This document shows, piece after piece, positions 1 to 7,392 of a stretch of 37,365 nucleotides of DNA. The stretch is taken from contig NZ_JARICI010000005.1 of NCBI RefSeq assembly GCF_029257255.1, forward strand, positions 1 through 37,365, read 5' to 3'. Both the position numbers and the translations under genes were made by a program. This stretch comes from Sporosarcina sp. GTDB taxonomy: Bacteria; Bacillota; Bacilli; Bacillales_A; Planococcaceae. The notes under the pieces are model-generated. The model was not told the origin of the DNA, did no database searches, and saw nothing but the letters and a program-made list of their open reading frames with translations. Within the stretch, counting starts at the first letter, position 1. Every line of letters starts with the position of its first letter.

Positions 1-140
1 GACGACACTGCAGAAGTTCCAGCTGAGGACGAAGAAGTAGCAGAAGACGCGACTAATAGCGACGACACTGCAGAAGTTCCAGCTGAGGATGAAGAAGTAG
101 TAGAAGACGCAACTGATAGCGACGACACTACAGATGCTGC
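1..140 (+). repeat. 60-bp in-frame tandem repeat
   Basis: Bases 1-60 and 61-120 match at nearly every position, both starting GACGACACTGCAGAAGTTCC. A third copy starting at 121 (GACGACACTACAGATG) decays within about 20 bases. The period is exactly 60 bp, so each copy adds 20 residues without shifting the frame. Very high identity between copies 1 and 2 suggests recent duplication, and copy number probably differs between strains. Confidence 0.9.
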
Positions 141-246
141 GGAGACTGATGAAGCTAATCAAACAACAGTTTGGGACAAGTTAGTCGGTTATTACCAGCA
201 AGTCGTTACGGCTTATGATTCTTTATTTAGTTCATTAAAAAAATAA
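1..246 (+). CDS. C-terminal part of acidic tandem-repeat protein (5' end outside window)
   Basis: An open frame runs in from the left edge and stops with TAA at 244-246. It encodes a strongly acidic segment built of 20-residue repeats (about DDTAEVPAEDEEVAEDAT-S): two near-identical copies, then a shorter diverged third. A non-repeat tail with aromatic residues follows (VWDKLVGYYQQ...YDSLFSSLK). Most of the repeat is Asp, Glu, Ala, Thr and Val. Such low-complexity acidic repeats are common as linkers or stalks in surface or secreted Firmicute proteins, but no anchoring motif or domain is visible here, so the function is unknown. The start and N-terminal domains lie upstream of the window. A hairpin terminator follows 17 bases after the stop. 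Confidence 0.85.
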   Translation, partial: DDTAEVPAEDEEVAEDATNSDDTAEVPAEDEEVVEDATDSDDTTDAAETDEANQTTVWDKLVGYYQQVVTAYDSLFSSLKK

Positions 247-263
247 AATACGTATAGTTATAA

Positions 264-300
264 CCCTTGGTCTCCCAAAAAGGAGCCCAAGGGTTTTCTG
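264..300 (+). terminator. Rho-independent terminator after the repeat protein
   Basis: CCCTTGGTCTCC (264-275) pairs with GGAGCCCAAGGG (282-293) with one mismatch across a short A-rich loop. A T-rich tail (TTTTCTGTT) follows. Confidence 0.85.
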
Positions 301-417
301 TTACTAATTTATGAACTCACCTCTATTTCATCCATAAAAAGAGCCAATTCAATTGCGTGTAAACGCGTTTTGTCCCTTCCGTCGTTATCTTTAGTAGAAG
401 TACTATTTGAAAGGTAT

Positions 418-758
418 TTGAGAGTATTGAAGAAAATTGGTTTCGTCCTTTTCGTCATTCTGACTGTTGCTGGGTTGATTGTGGTGACTGGCATGGATAG
501 GGGAACGAAAGTGAAATCGAAAGTGGAAATGAAAGTACAGAGTCAGTCAAAGACGGAGACAAAGGAATGACGTTATATTATTTTAAAAAAGACACTGAAG
601 GAAAGAGGAACTGTACAGGTGACTGCCTTGCAAACTGGCCGCTTGTAAAAGATAGTGATTATGAAATACCAGATGGTTATGATAAGGCCGACTTCGGTAG
701 TATCTTTCAATGCTTTTTTGACACTTTCAATTTGACACTAATAGTAGGGAAAAAATAA
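418..758 (+). pseudogene. Decayed COG4315 / Lipoprotein_15-type secreted repeat lipoprotein, frameshifted and truncated
   Basis: One frame (TTG at 418 or 427) encodes a hydrophobic N-terminal segment (FVLFVILTVAGLIVVTG) and ends at 570. The next frame, open from 501, carries a Ser/Glu-rich linker, then SVKDGDKGMTLYYF, KKDTEGKRNCTGDCLANWP and a YDKADFGSI segment. The GMTLYYF / CTGDC / NWP pattern is typical of the COG4315 'secreted repeat' lipoproteins. A one-base shift between about 490 and 510 splits the signal-like segment from the domain. The position expected to hold a lipobox cysteine now reads TGMD. After the FGSI segment the sequence leaves the family pattern and stops at 758, well before the second half of the usual domain. 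I read this as a gene remnant. Two short real ORFs is the less likely alternative. Confidence 0.6.
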
Positions 759-793
759 AAAGCACGCTCTTGTCAAATTGACAAAGAGCGTGC
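750..793 (-). terminator. Hairpin terminator, minus-strand orientation
   Basis: GCACGCTCTTGTCAA and TTGACAAAGAGCGTGC form a stem of about 15 bp with a single bulge. On the minus strand it is followed by a long T-rich tail (complement of 750-761). It lies about 175 bases past the stop of the minus-strand pair at 966-2182, which it probably ends. Confidence 0.7.
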
Positions 794-965
794 CATGGAG
801 GAGAAGCCAGAACGGGTATTGCTCGTAGGGGTTTATTGCCATAGACATGGTTGGTTATGGGTCATAGGTCAATGTGTAACTGGTAACGAGTTATTGGTTT
901 TTTCAAAAGTTAAGGTTTCTGTTTCTCGCTCCATGCTCCGAAAAGGAGTCTCACCTTCTCGGAGA

Positions 966-1478
966 TTAGAAATATTCCGATCCATTGAAGTCCAACGTAA
1001 TAGTATAGTTTTTCGTATTGATCCGATTGGAAAGCTGGTGAGCAGACTTTTCTGCTTGCTGGGCTTTCTGGCGGTATGCTTCGGGATCAAACAATGCGAC
1101 ACGGTATACGGTTGTTGACTCCGAGTAACCGTATTGGATTTCTTCTTTATTGGCTAATGAAAGTTCTTTATAAAAGTTGGCTTTTGCCCGTAGTTGAATG
1201 GCCAGCTCGATTGCTTCAACCAATGGAAGCTCTTGTCCTTCAAAATCTACGGTATGCGTGCTGTTTGCAATATAGATAAGTAAATCGAGCTTGCGCTGAT
1301 CCATTCTAGCTTGCTCAATTTCTTTTTCTACGTCTTCTAGAGAGCGGGAGACTGGAGGCGGAACGGTGCCTTTTTCTACTGTTACAAATGCTACTCTGTG
1401 AGCTTCTGATTCCAGCTCACGTATTTGTTTTGAAAGAATACTTTTTAATTTGACGCCTTCTGCTAAAGTAATGGTCAT
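966..1478 (-). CDS. DIP1984-family-like protein
   Basis: 170 residues. The ATG follows an AGAGGTG site, and the gene starts 2 bases after the stop of the upstream minus-strand gene, so the two are almost certainly co-transcribed. The N-terminal half is rich in charged helix (LKSILSKQIRELESEAHRVA; EKEIEQARMDQRKLDLLIY). The C-terminus has a conserved-looking SNRINTKNYTITLDF segment. This general shape, with helical pairs, a 'LVEAIELAIQLRAK' stretch and a final N-x-I-x-x-x-N-x-x-T strand, recalls the DIP1984 (septicolysin-like) family, whose function is unknown. No signal peptide or membrane segment is seen. The assignment is from memory of the pattern only. Confidence 0.6.
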   Translation of the reverse strand: MTITLAEGVKLKSILSKQIRELESEAHRVAFVTVEKGTVPPPVSRSLEDVEKEIEQARMDQRKLDLLIYIANSTHTVDFEGQELPLVEAIELAIQLRAKANFYKELSLANKEEIQYGYSESTTVYRVALFDPEAYRQKAQQAEKSAHQLSNRINTKNYTITLDFNGSEYF

Positions 1479-1480
1479 GA

Positions 1481-2182
1481 TTACACCTCTTTCTTTATTG
1501 TAAAAGCTGGCCGTTCAGCTGTCAGAATAGCGGAAGAGAAATCTCCTCCATTTATGCTGGTGAACATTTTCCCGCAGGCATTGGTTAATTGGAAAGCTTC
1601 TCCGGCGTTTAATGAAGGACGAATAAACAGTAACTGCAGGATGTTTTCTGATTCCTCTGTGACAGCTGTACGGATAGAGTCTGTATGAGGGCTACCAAAA
1701 GCACTGTAATCGTCACTTAAGAGTAATTGGCTGGGGAAAGTATTGAATTGGCTGTTGAGACCTTCGTAGCCATCCTCAGCCGTTCCTATTGACAGTTTAA
1801 TATTTCCAGTTATTTTGTCTGCGTCGTAAATAGAAGCTGGAATCTCATATTGCAGGGAAAAGAATACATTTAAATCTTCTGCGCTGTGAAAGGAAGAGAT
1901 ATATTTGTGACTTTTTATTTGGTTCATCAAAATTTCTAAGGCTGAAGGTGTTACAGGGTGGGCAGCGCCTAGCTTCCTACAGATAGACTGCCATTCCTCC
2001 AGACCGGGAAAATCGGAAATATTCTTGTCCAGCAATTCGAAATAAAGTTGTTCCTGGAATAATTGCAGACGCCCTTTTAGCATCTGAGGTGATGCAGAGA
2101 CGGTTGTTTTGTTATAATAGATCATGCCTAATTTGAAATCAGGAATTTTTGTAAATATAGAAGGATGGATAGTAAGTTGCAT
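1481..2182 (-). CDS. B3/4-domain protein (COG3382, Phe-tRNA synthetase beta-like)
   Basis: Start taken at the ATG at 2182 because AGGTGA lies 5 bases upstream; the GTG at 2191 would overlap that site. The 233-residue product has the features of stand-alone B3/4 proteins: LGMIYYNKTTVSASPQMLKG near the N-terminus, an SALEILMNQI segment, an SAEDLNVFFSLQYEIPASIYD segment, GYEGLNSQFNTFP, and FGSPHTDSIRTAVTEES near the C-terminus. The B3/4 fold occurs in the editing region of the phenylalanyl-tRNA synthetase beta subunit. Free-standing members are presumed to bind tRNA or aminoacyl-tRNA, but this is not established for this protein. It is divergent from queG and co-directional with the DIP1984-like gene. 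Confidence 0.75.
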   Translation of the reverse strand: MQLTIHPSIFTKIPDFKLGMIYYNKTTVSASPQMLKGRLQLFQEQLYFELLDKNISDFPGLEEWQSICRKLGAAHPVTPSALEILMNQIKSHKYISSFHSAEDLNVFFSLQYEIPASIYDADKITGNIKLSIGTAEDGYEGLNSQFNTFPSQLLLSDDYSAFGSPHTDSIRTAVTEESENILQLLFIRPSLNAGEAFQLTNACGKMFTSINGGDFSSAILTAERPAFTIKKEV

Positions 2183-2234
2183 GAATATCACCTACATCTA
2201 ATTTTTCTTTATCTTATCATAAGGGAGGCGGGGA

Positions 2235-3374
2235 ATGGTGAATGTCGCTCAGTTGCAAGCAGAAATACGTGAATTTGCGGCGGCCATTGGAATCGACAAA
2301 ATAGGTTTTACGACAGCAGCCCCGTTCGTAAAGTTGAAGGATCGACTGAAACAGCAGCAGCGTTTGAACTACCAATCCGGATTTGAAGAGCCGGATCTCG
2401 ATAAACGTACCAATCCTTTGCTGTTGCTGGATCAGGCAGAGAGCATCATATCTATAGCGGTGGCTTATCCTTCAAAGATGAAAGATAGTCCCCGCGGTAA
2501 AAAAGGAGAACGGCGTGGGATGTTCTGCCGTGCTTCCTGGGGCGAAGACTATCATACAGTACTGCGGGACAAGCTGGCGCAGCTGGAACTTTTCATTCTG
2601 ACGAAGGTGCCTGATGCAAGGCTTCGTTCCATGGTGGATACGGGAGAGCTTGTTGACCGGGCAGTTGCAGAGAGAGCAGGCATCGGATGGTCGGCAAAGA
2701 ACTGTGCAATCATTACACCGGAATTCGGTTCATACGTCTACCTTGGAGAGATGATTACGAATATCCCGTTTGCACCCGATGAGCCGATGGAGGACCAGTG
2801 TCTGGATTGTACGCTATGTTTGGATGCCTGTCCGACGGGCGCACTCATTCAGGGTGGACAATTAGATGCCAGGCGCTGCATTGCGTTTCTAACCCAGACG
2901 AAACAAGCGGTGCCAGAAGAGTTCAGACAGAAAATCGGCAACCGTCTTTACGGCTGTGATACGTGCCAGACGATTTGTCCTAAAAACAAAGGAATGAATC
3001 ATACCCATCAGCCAGGGTTTACACCGGATCCTGCCCTTGTTAAGCCTCTTTTGCTGCCGTTACTGTCTTTATCCAATCGACAGTTTAAAGAACAATACGG
3101 GCATATGTCAGGCTCCTGGCGAGGTAAGAATCCTATTCAACGCAATGCATTAATTGCTTTGGGGCATTTCAAAGATGAATCTGCAGTCCCAGAATTAGTG
3201 AGACTGCTGGCAGAGGATCCGCGTCCTATGATCAGGGGAACAGCTGCATGGGCGCTTGGCAGAATCGGGACAGCAGAAGCAGAAGTGGGGTTACATCAAG
3301 GATATATCGCAGAGCAGGAGGCAACGGTTAAAGAGGAAATCGACCGTGCTATTAAGCAGCTGCAAACTAATTGA
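2235..3374 (+). CDS. queG: Epoxyqueuosine reductase QueG
   Basis: 379 residues; ATG preceded by AGGGAGG. QueG reduces epoxyqueuosine to queuosine, the last step of the wobble modification of GUN-anticodon tRNAs, using cobalamin and two 4Fe-4S clusters. The cluster motifs are visible: C189-x2-C192-x2-C195-x3-CP, and a second set at C241-x2-C244-x3-CP, with C215 between. The conserved VDTGEL segment with the probable catalytic Asp is at residue 135, followed by AERAGIGW. The last third (about 290-379) carries HEAT-like helical repeats (NALIALGHF, GTAAWALGRIG), used by Bacillus-type QueG to bind tRNA. It is followed after 18 bases by trmL, probably in one transcript. Confidence 0.95.
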   Translation: MVNVAQLQAEIREFAAAIGIDKIGFTTAAPFVKLKDRLKQQQRLNYQSGFEEPDLDKRTNPLLLLDQAESIISIAVAYPSKMKDSPRGKKGERRGMFCRASWGEDYHTVLRDKLAQLELFILTKVPDARLRSMVDTGELVDRAVAERAGIGWSAKNCAIITPEFGSYVYLGEMITNIPFAPDEPMEDQCLDCTLCLDACPTGALIQGGQLDARRCIAFLTQTKQAVPEEFRQKIGNRLYGCDTCQTICPKNKGMNHTHQPGFTPDPALVKPLLLPLLSLSNRQFKEQYGHMSGSWRGKNPIQRNALIALGHFKDESAVPELVRLLAEDPRPMIRGTAAWALGRIGTAEAEVGLHQGYIAEQEATVKEEIDRAIKQLQTN

Positions 3375-3392
3375 AAGAAGGTACGAATTAAA

Positions 3393-3869
3393 ATGACTAT
3401 ACATGTAGCTTTATTTGAACCGCAGATACCTGCGAATACAGGGAATATCGCGCGCACTTGCGCAGGAACCGACACGGCGCTCCATTTAATCCGGCCGTTA
3501 GGTTTTTCGACGGATGATAAAATGCTGAAACGCGCGGGACTGGATTATTGGCAGCACGTGGAAATTACGTACCATGATGGGATCGAGGAGTTTTTTGCTG
3601 CTTATCCAAAAGGTAAATTCTACTTCATTACGAAATTCGGCGAAACAAGTTACGATTCATTCGACTTTACGGATCAGGATGAAGATATATTCTTTGTGTT
3701 CGGCAAAGAAACGACAGGCCTACCGAAGGAAATCATTGCGGCAAATAAGGAAACTTGTCTGCGCATTCCGATGAATGATGAACATATTCGTTCGTTGAAT
3801 TTGTCGAATACGGCTGCGATTTTAATTTATGAGGCATTAAGACAGCAAAAATTTACGCATTTAACATAA
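3393..3869 (+). CDS. trmL: tRNA (cytidine(34)-2'-O)-methyltransferase TrmL
   Basis: 158 residues, the usual size for the minimal SPOUT methyltransferase (CspR/TrmL). The start IHVALFEPQIPANTGNIART contains the conserved PxNxGxxxR segment. The SAM-binding knot is shown by FVFGKETTGLP (about 106-116) and IPMNDEHIRSLNLSNTAAI near the C-terminus. The enzyme methylates the 2'-OH of the wobble nucleotide in tRNA-Leu isoacceptors. AGAAGG precedes the ATG. Placement directly after queG pairs two enzymes that act on anticodon position 34. Confidence 0.95.
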   Translation: MTIHVALFEPQIPANTGNIARTCAGTDTALHLIRPLGFSTDDKMLKRAGLDYWQHVEITYHDGIEEFFAAYPKGKFYFITKFGETSYDSFDFTDQDEDIFFVFGKETTGLPKEIIAANKETCLRIPMNDEHIRSLNLSNTAAILIYEALRQQKFTHLT

Positions 3870-3870
3870 A

Positions 3871-3905
3871 AAAAGGGGACCGGCCATATGCCAGTCCCTT
3901 TTATT
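3871..3905 (+). terminator. Terminator after queG-trmL
   Basis: AAAGGGGACCGGC pairs with GCCAGTCCCTTTT (with G-T pairs) around a 5-base loop, followed by TTTTATT. The A-run on the left arm means it could also end the convergent minus-strand small gene. Confidence 0.8.
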
Positions 3906-3909
3906 GTAC

Positions 3910-4005
3910 TTATTTTTTTACTTGGCCTGGCTTGTCTTCGTATCCGCCTGTAAAAATAGCAGAGAGGAATGCGAAACAAACAGCTGCAATTAGTAATAGT
4001 CTCAT
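3910..4005 (-). CDS. 31-residue membrane peptide
   Basis: A short frame starts at the ATG at 4005 with a perfect AGGAGG 7 bases upstream. It encodes a hydrophobic helix (LLLIAAVCFAFLSAIF) and a polar C-terminal tail (GGYEDKPGQVKK). A promoter of good quality precedes it and a terminator follows, so it looks like an independent small gene. Longer upstream in-frame extension lacks a ribosome site. The peptide should insert as a single-span membrane protein. I do not recognise the family, and no function is proposed. Confidence 0.65.
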   Translation of the reverse strand: MRLLLIAAVCFAFLSAIFTGGYEDKPGQVKK

Positions 4006-4042
4006 TGTTTGTACCTCCTGTAAAATCAGTAGTCCTTCACAC

Positions 4043-4071
4043 AGTATACCGTAAACGAATGGAAAATGAAA
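4043..4071 (-). promoter_or_regulatory. Sigma-A-type promoter for the 31-residue membrane peptide
   Basis: On the minus strand TTTCAT (4066-4071) is 17 bases from TATACT (4043-4048), about 38 bases before the ATG at 4005. Confidence 0.55.
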
Positions 4072-4110
4072 TATCCTTCGCTTTAGTTTGTGACAGGTTG
4101 TTAACAAATC

Positions 4111-5409
4111 TTAGTGCGGCAGGAAAAATAGTTGATAAGCAAACAGAACTGCGAAAATATATAGCAATAGAGGAACCTGCTTCGCTTGGCCTTTTGTAAT
4201 CTTCAGAAGCGGGTATGAAACGAAACCAAGTGCGATTCCTGTTGCAATACTTGAAGTAAGCGGCATCGTTAAGATAACCAGGAAAGCAGGGAATGATTCG
4301 TCAAATGAATCCCATTCGATATGCTTTACGGCACTGATCATGAGACTGCCTACGATAATTAACGCAGGAGCAGTGATCGCCGCTACACCTGACAGCGCGC
4401 TGACAACTGGGCTGAAGAATGCTGCAATAATGAACAGAACGGCTACAGTCAGCGTAGTGAGTCCTGTCCGGCCTCCTACGGCTACACCTGAAGAGGATTC
4501 AACGTAAGCAGATGTCGGGCTTGTACCGACCATAGCGCCGACAGAAGCGGCAAGTGAGTCGGCAAGAAGCGCATGACGTGCACGCGGCAAAGATTTGCCT
4601 TTCATCAGACCCGCTTGTTTTGCTACGCCGATCATCGTTCCTGTCGTATCGAACAAAGTCACGAGCAAGAATGCAAAGACCACTCCGTACAGACCGTGAG
4701 TGATGACATCACCCATTGCTTGAATTGGATTCCAGACTAAAATTCCTTCCGGCAGGTGCGGCATTTTCATAAAGCCTTCAAACTTTAGCTGCTTGGTAAA
4801 GAAAGCGACGATGGCAGTTGTGATCATGCCGATAAAAATCGCTCCGTAAACATTCAAGTTCATTAAAATGACGGTAACAATCAACCCAAAGAGTGTCAGC
4901 ATTACGGCAGGAGATGTTAGATCACCTAGTTGAACAATATTGGACTCATGTGGTGCGACTAGTCCTGATAAACGCAATCCGATAAATGCGATAAATAATC
5001 CAATACCAGCAGTAATCCCGTATTTGAGATTCTCGGGGATGGATTCAATCAACTTTTCCCGGAATGAAGTCATGGACAGCAAGACGAAAATAAGTCCTGC
5101 AATAAATACAGCAGAGAAGGCTGTCAGATAATCCAACTGTCCATCAGAGCCGATAACAATTGAAGCAAAATATGCATTCAAGCCCATTCCTGGAGCAATT
5201 GCAATTGGATAGTTAGCGAATAAAGCCATCCAAACCGTACCAATAACAGTGGCGATGATAGTGGCTAGAAATACTTGGTCGAAAGGAACTCCAGCGTCCG
5301 ATAGAATAATCGGGTTGACGATGACGATATAAACCATCGTCAGAAAAGTTGTGATACCTGCTAATAATTCAGTTTTAACAGTGGTATTATTCTTTTTTAA
5401 TTGAAACAA
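4111..5409 (-). CDS. NCS2 (AzgA-like) purine permease, PbuG/PbuO type
   Basis: 432 residues, almost entirely hydrophobic, consistent with the multi-span NCS2 fold. Family landmarks are the N-terminal TELLAGITTFLTMVYIVIVNP segment, the PIAIAPGMGLNAYFA loop, FDTTGTMIGVAKQAGLM, and GTSPTSAYVESSSGVAVGGRTGLT. These match AzgA-type hypoxanthine/guanine/adenine proton symporters, of which PbuG and PbuO are the B. subtilis examples; the exact substrate cannot be read from sequence. The start is TTG at 5409, chosen because GGGGAG lies 7 bases upstream and the frame gives the usual N-terminus. An ATG at 5413 is out of frame. No purine riboswitch core was seen upstream; possible PurR boxes were. Confidence 0.93.
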   Translation of the reverse strand: MFQLKKNNTTVKTELLAGITTFLTMVYIVIVNPIILSDAGVPFDQVFLATIIATVIGTVWMALFANYPIAIAPGMGLNAYFASIVIGSDGQLDYLTAFSAVFIAGLIFVLLSMTSFREKLIESIPENLKYGITAGIGLFIAFIGLRLSGLVAPHESNIVQLGDLTSPAVMLTLFGLIVTVILMNLNVYGAIFIGMITTAIVAFFTKQLKFEGFMKMPHLPEGILVWNPIQAMGDVITHGLYGVVFAFLLVTLFDTTGTMIGVAKQAGLMKGKSLPRARHALLADSLAASVGAMVGTSPTSAYVESSSGVAVGGRTGLTTLTVAVLFIIAAFFSPVVSALSGVAAITAPALIIVGSLMISAVKHIEWDSFDESFPAFLVILTMPLTSSIATGIALGFVSYPLLKITKGQAKQVPLLLYIFAVLFAYQLFFLPH

Positions 5410-5430
5410 TCATATTCTCCCCTTAAATGA

Positions 5431-5523
5431 CGAACGAATTAAAGACCAAAGACAATAATATTCGTTTTCACGAGAGAAATCAAGCCATTATATTGAAAAA
5501 GTTTATTCGTAAAAGTGAACGAA
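5431..5523 (-). promoter_or_regulatory. Promoter and possible PurR (PurBox) sites of the purine permease
   Basis: A TATAAT on the minus strand at 5487-5492 is a good -10, but the -35 is weak. Around it lie CGAA cores in both orientations: plus-strand CGAA at 5431, 5435 and 5520, and TTCG at 5461 and 5506. The 5435 and 5461 cores are inverted and 22 bases apart, close to the spacing of B. subtilis PurBox pairs (consensus around CCGAAC). Purine transporters are known PurR targets in B. subtilis. Assigning these sites to PurR is inference. Confidence 0.4.
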
Positions 5524-5568
5524 AAACTGTACAATTAGTCTAGTAGATTTTTTGAAGGAGGAAATGAC

Positions 5569-6393
5569 ATGCCAACTATATTTGAACATATGGTGTTATT
5601 GAGCAATGGTGTACAGATGCCACAGCTAGGTCTCGGCACATATAAAATGACAGACCCGGAAGAAACCGTGACAGCGGTGGAGAAAGCGGTTTCACAAGGC
5701 TATCGAGCAATTGATACAGCATCAATTTATCAGAATGAAAAAGAAGTGGGCGATGCGGTCAGGAATTGTGGCGTTCCACGCGAAGACCTGTTTATTACTT
5801 CAAAAGTGTGGAATGATGAACAGGGATATGATGAAACGCTTAGAGCCTTCGAGCGTTCATTGACAGCGCTGGACATGAGTTATTTGGATTTATATCTGAC
5901 ACATTGGCCGGTCAGTGGCAGTTATATCGATACATATCGTGCGATCGAGAGGCTGTATGATGAAAAGTTAATCAGAGCAACAGGTGTCTCCAATCATCAT
6001 GAGTCTCACTTGATGGAGCTCTTTACTGTTGCCAACATTCGTCCAATGGTCAATCAGGTTGAACTTCATCCGATGCTGACGCAGGAACCGCTTCGTCAAT
6101 TTTGCAGCGATCATCAAATTGCTGTGACATCCTGGAGTCCGCTGGCAAGAGGCACTTTGTTAGATGATCCGGTGTTGTCTGCGATTGCCGAAAGTCACGG
6201 AAAAACGGTGGCCCAAGTGATGATTAGATGGCATCTTCAGCACAATCTCATTGTCATTCCCAAATCAGTGACAGAGAGCCGTATTAAAGAAAATAGTGAA
6301 GTAAGCGATTTTCAGCTATCAGAAACAGAAATGACGCTGATTGATGCGATGAATAAAGATCAGCGAACAGGTACAGATCCGGATACATTTTGA
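5569..6393 (+). CDS. Aldo/keto reductase (AKR, YtbE/YvgN-like)
   Basis: 274 residues; ATG 6 bases after GGAGGA. An NADPH-dependent TIM-barrel reductase of aldehydes or ketones, cytosolic. The AKR catalytic tetrad is present: D49 (AIDTASIY), Y54, K79 (ITSKVWN) and H112 (LTHWPV). The C-terminal NADP site is shown by LIVIPKSVTESRIKENSEV. The physiological substrate is unknown; relatives of this class in Bacillus reduce methylglyoxal and other carbonyls. It starts after the divergent purine permease and is followed after 27 bases by the chemoreceptor-like gene. Confidence 0.92.
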   Translation: MPTIFEHMVLLSNGVQMPQLGLGTYKMTDPEETVTAVEKAVSQGYRAIDTASIYQNEKEVGDAVRNCGVPREDLFITSKVWNDEQGYDETLRAFERSLTALDMSYLDLYLTHWPVSGSYIDTYRAIERLYDEKLIRATGVSNHHESHLMELFTVANIRPMVNQVELHPMLTQEPLRQFCSDHQIAVTSWSPLARGTLLDDPVLSAIAESHGKTVAQVMIRWHLQHNLIVIPKSVTESRIKENSEVSDFQLSETEMTLIDAMNKDQRTGTDPDTF

Positions 6394-6420
6394 TAGTCTA
6401 GAGAAAATGGGGGAAGTAAA

Positions 6421-7353
6421 ATGGGGTTATTTCGACGTAGAACAGAACAGACTGGAACGGTAGTAGAAGAGACAGCTGTTACGTCAGTCAGCTCAGCTGA
6501 GGATCAGCAGCAGGAGCGATATAAACAAGTGGAGAACGAATTAACGGCGGCTGTTACGCAGCACGAGAAAGTAAATGCACAGCACAATGTATTGGGCGAA
6601 GCAGTTTCAGAGATTGAGAGCAGTTTTAATATCATACAGAATCTTAGTGAACAGACTACAGAAGCTTCGATGAAACTACATGATAATGGTCGTTCGCTTG
6701 AGGAAAAATCTATTTACATGGTGAAGGAAGCGCAGGACGGTGCAGATGAAGTACGTAAAACTGCCGAAGTAATGAATGATTTAGGTAAGCATATGGAAAT
6801 GTCGGAAGTAAGCATGACGCAATTAAGTGAACGTTCCGTAGAAATTCAGTCAATCGTAGGTGTGATAGAAAATATTGCTGCACAGACAAATTTACTGGCT
6901 CTGAATGCTTCCATTGAGGCTGCGCGTGCAGGAGAATATGGCAAGGGCTTCTCGGTAGTAGCGCAAGAAGTTAGGAATCTAGCAGAAAGCACTTCAGACA
7001 GTACGAAAAATATTCAGTCACTGACCAATGCATTGAAAGAGGAAATTCTGCAAGCATTGGAAGCAACAAAGAAAAGCTCAAAATTAATTGAGCAGGGTGT
7101 GGCGGTCAGCTTGCAGACGGCTTCGAAAATCGGTTCTATTCTGGAAACCGTGCAGGGAAGTCAGGCAGATATTTCTTCCATAGAAAAAATGATTGCTGAG
7201 CAGAATGAACTTTCCTCTAAAATGCAGCAAGAACTGAAGAAAGCAAATTCTCTATTTTCAGGAGCGCATGAATTGATTGTCGAACATATTGAAGACGCGA
7301 AAGAAGTAGATAAACGTTTAGAAAGCGGTATTCAGCAACTGTTAATAAAATAA
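6421..7353 (+). CDS. Soluble methyl-accepting chemotaxis-type signalling protein
   Basis: 310 residues. It has no signal peptide or membrane helix, so it is a cytoplasmic receptor-like protein similar in plan to B. subtilis YfmS. Long heptad helices surround the highly conserved MCP hairpin tip (residues about 150-200: [20 protein letters not shown] and [16 protein letters not shown]), which contacts CheA and CheW. The N-terminal 35 residues are Thr/Glu/Gln-rich and probably disordered. No sensory domain (PAS, GAF, globin) is seen, so input may come through partner proteins. The ATG follows GGGGGAAG. No sigma-D promoter was found nearby. A perfect hairpin terminator follows at once. Confidence 0.9.
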   Translation: MGLFRRRTEQTGTVVEETAVTSVSSAEDQQQERYKQVENELTAAVTQHEKVNAQHNVLGEAVSEIESSFNIIQNLSEQTTEASMKLHDNGRSLEEKSIYMVKEAQDGADEVRKTAEVMNDLGKHMEMSEVSMTQLSERSVEIQSIVGVIENIAAQTNLLALNASIEAARAGEYGKGFSVVAQEVRNLAESTSDSTKNIQSLTNALKEEILQALEATKKSSKLIEQGVAVSLQTASKIGSILETVQGSQADISSIEKMIAEQNELSSKMQQELKKANSLFSGAHELIVEHIEDAKEVDKRLESGIQQLLIK

Positions 7354-7390
7354 ATAAATCCCGCAGATCGGTAATCTGCGGGATTTATTT
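7352..7390. terminator. Bidirectional terminator between convergent genes
   Basis: A perfect 17-bp stem (7352-7368 with 7374-7390) encloses a 5-base loop, with AAATAAATCCCGCAGAT on the left arm. A/T-rich flanks on both sides suit it to ending both the chemoreceptor-like gene and the minus-strand pseudouridine synthase. Confidence 0.9.
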
Positions 7391-7392
7391 AT

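Noticed and set aside
936..963. Inverted repeat CTCCGAAAAG/CTTCTCGGAG as a terminator
   Set aside because: The stem is interrupted and no T-run follows on either strand. A better terminator lies at 750-793.
795..1279. Plus-strand frames over 795-1118 and 1076-1279
   Set aside because: They are mostly antisense to the DIP1984-like gene, lack ribosome sites and have no family resemblance.
5410..5568. Purine riboswitch upstream of the permease
   Set aside because: The conserved aptamer core and its three-way junction pattern could not be found on the minus strand.
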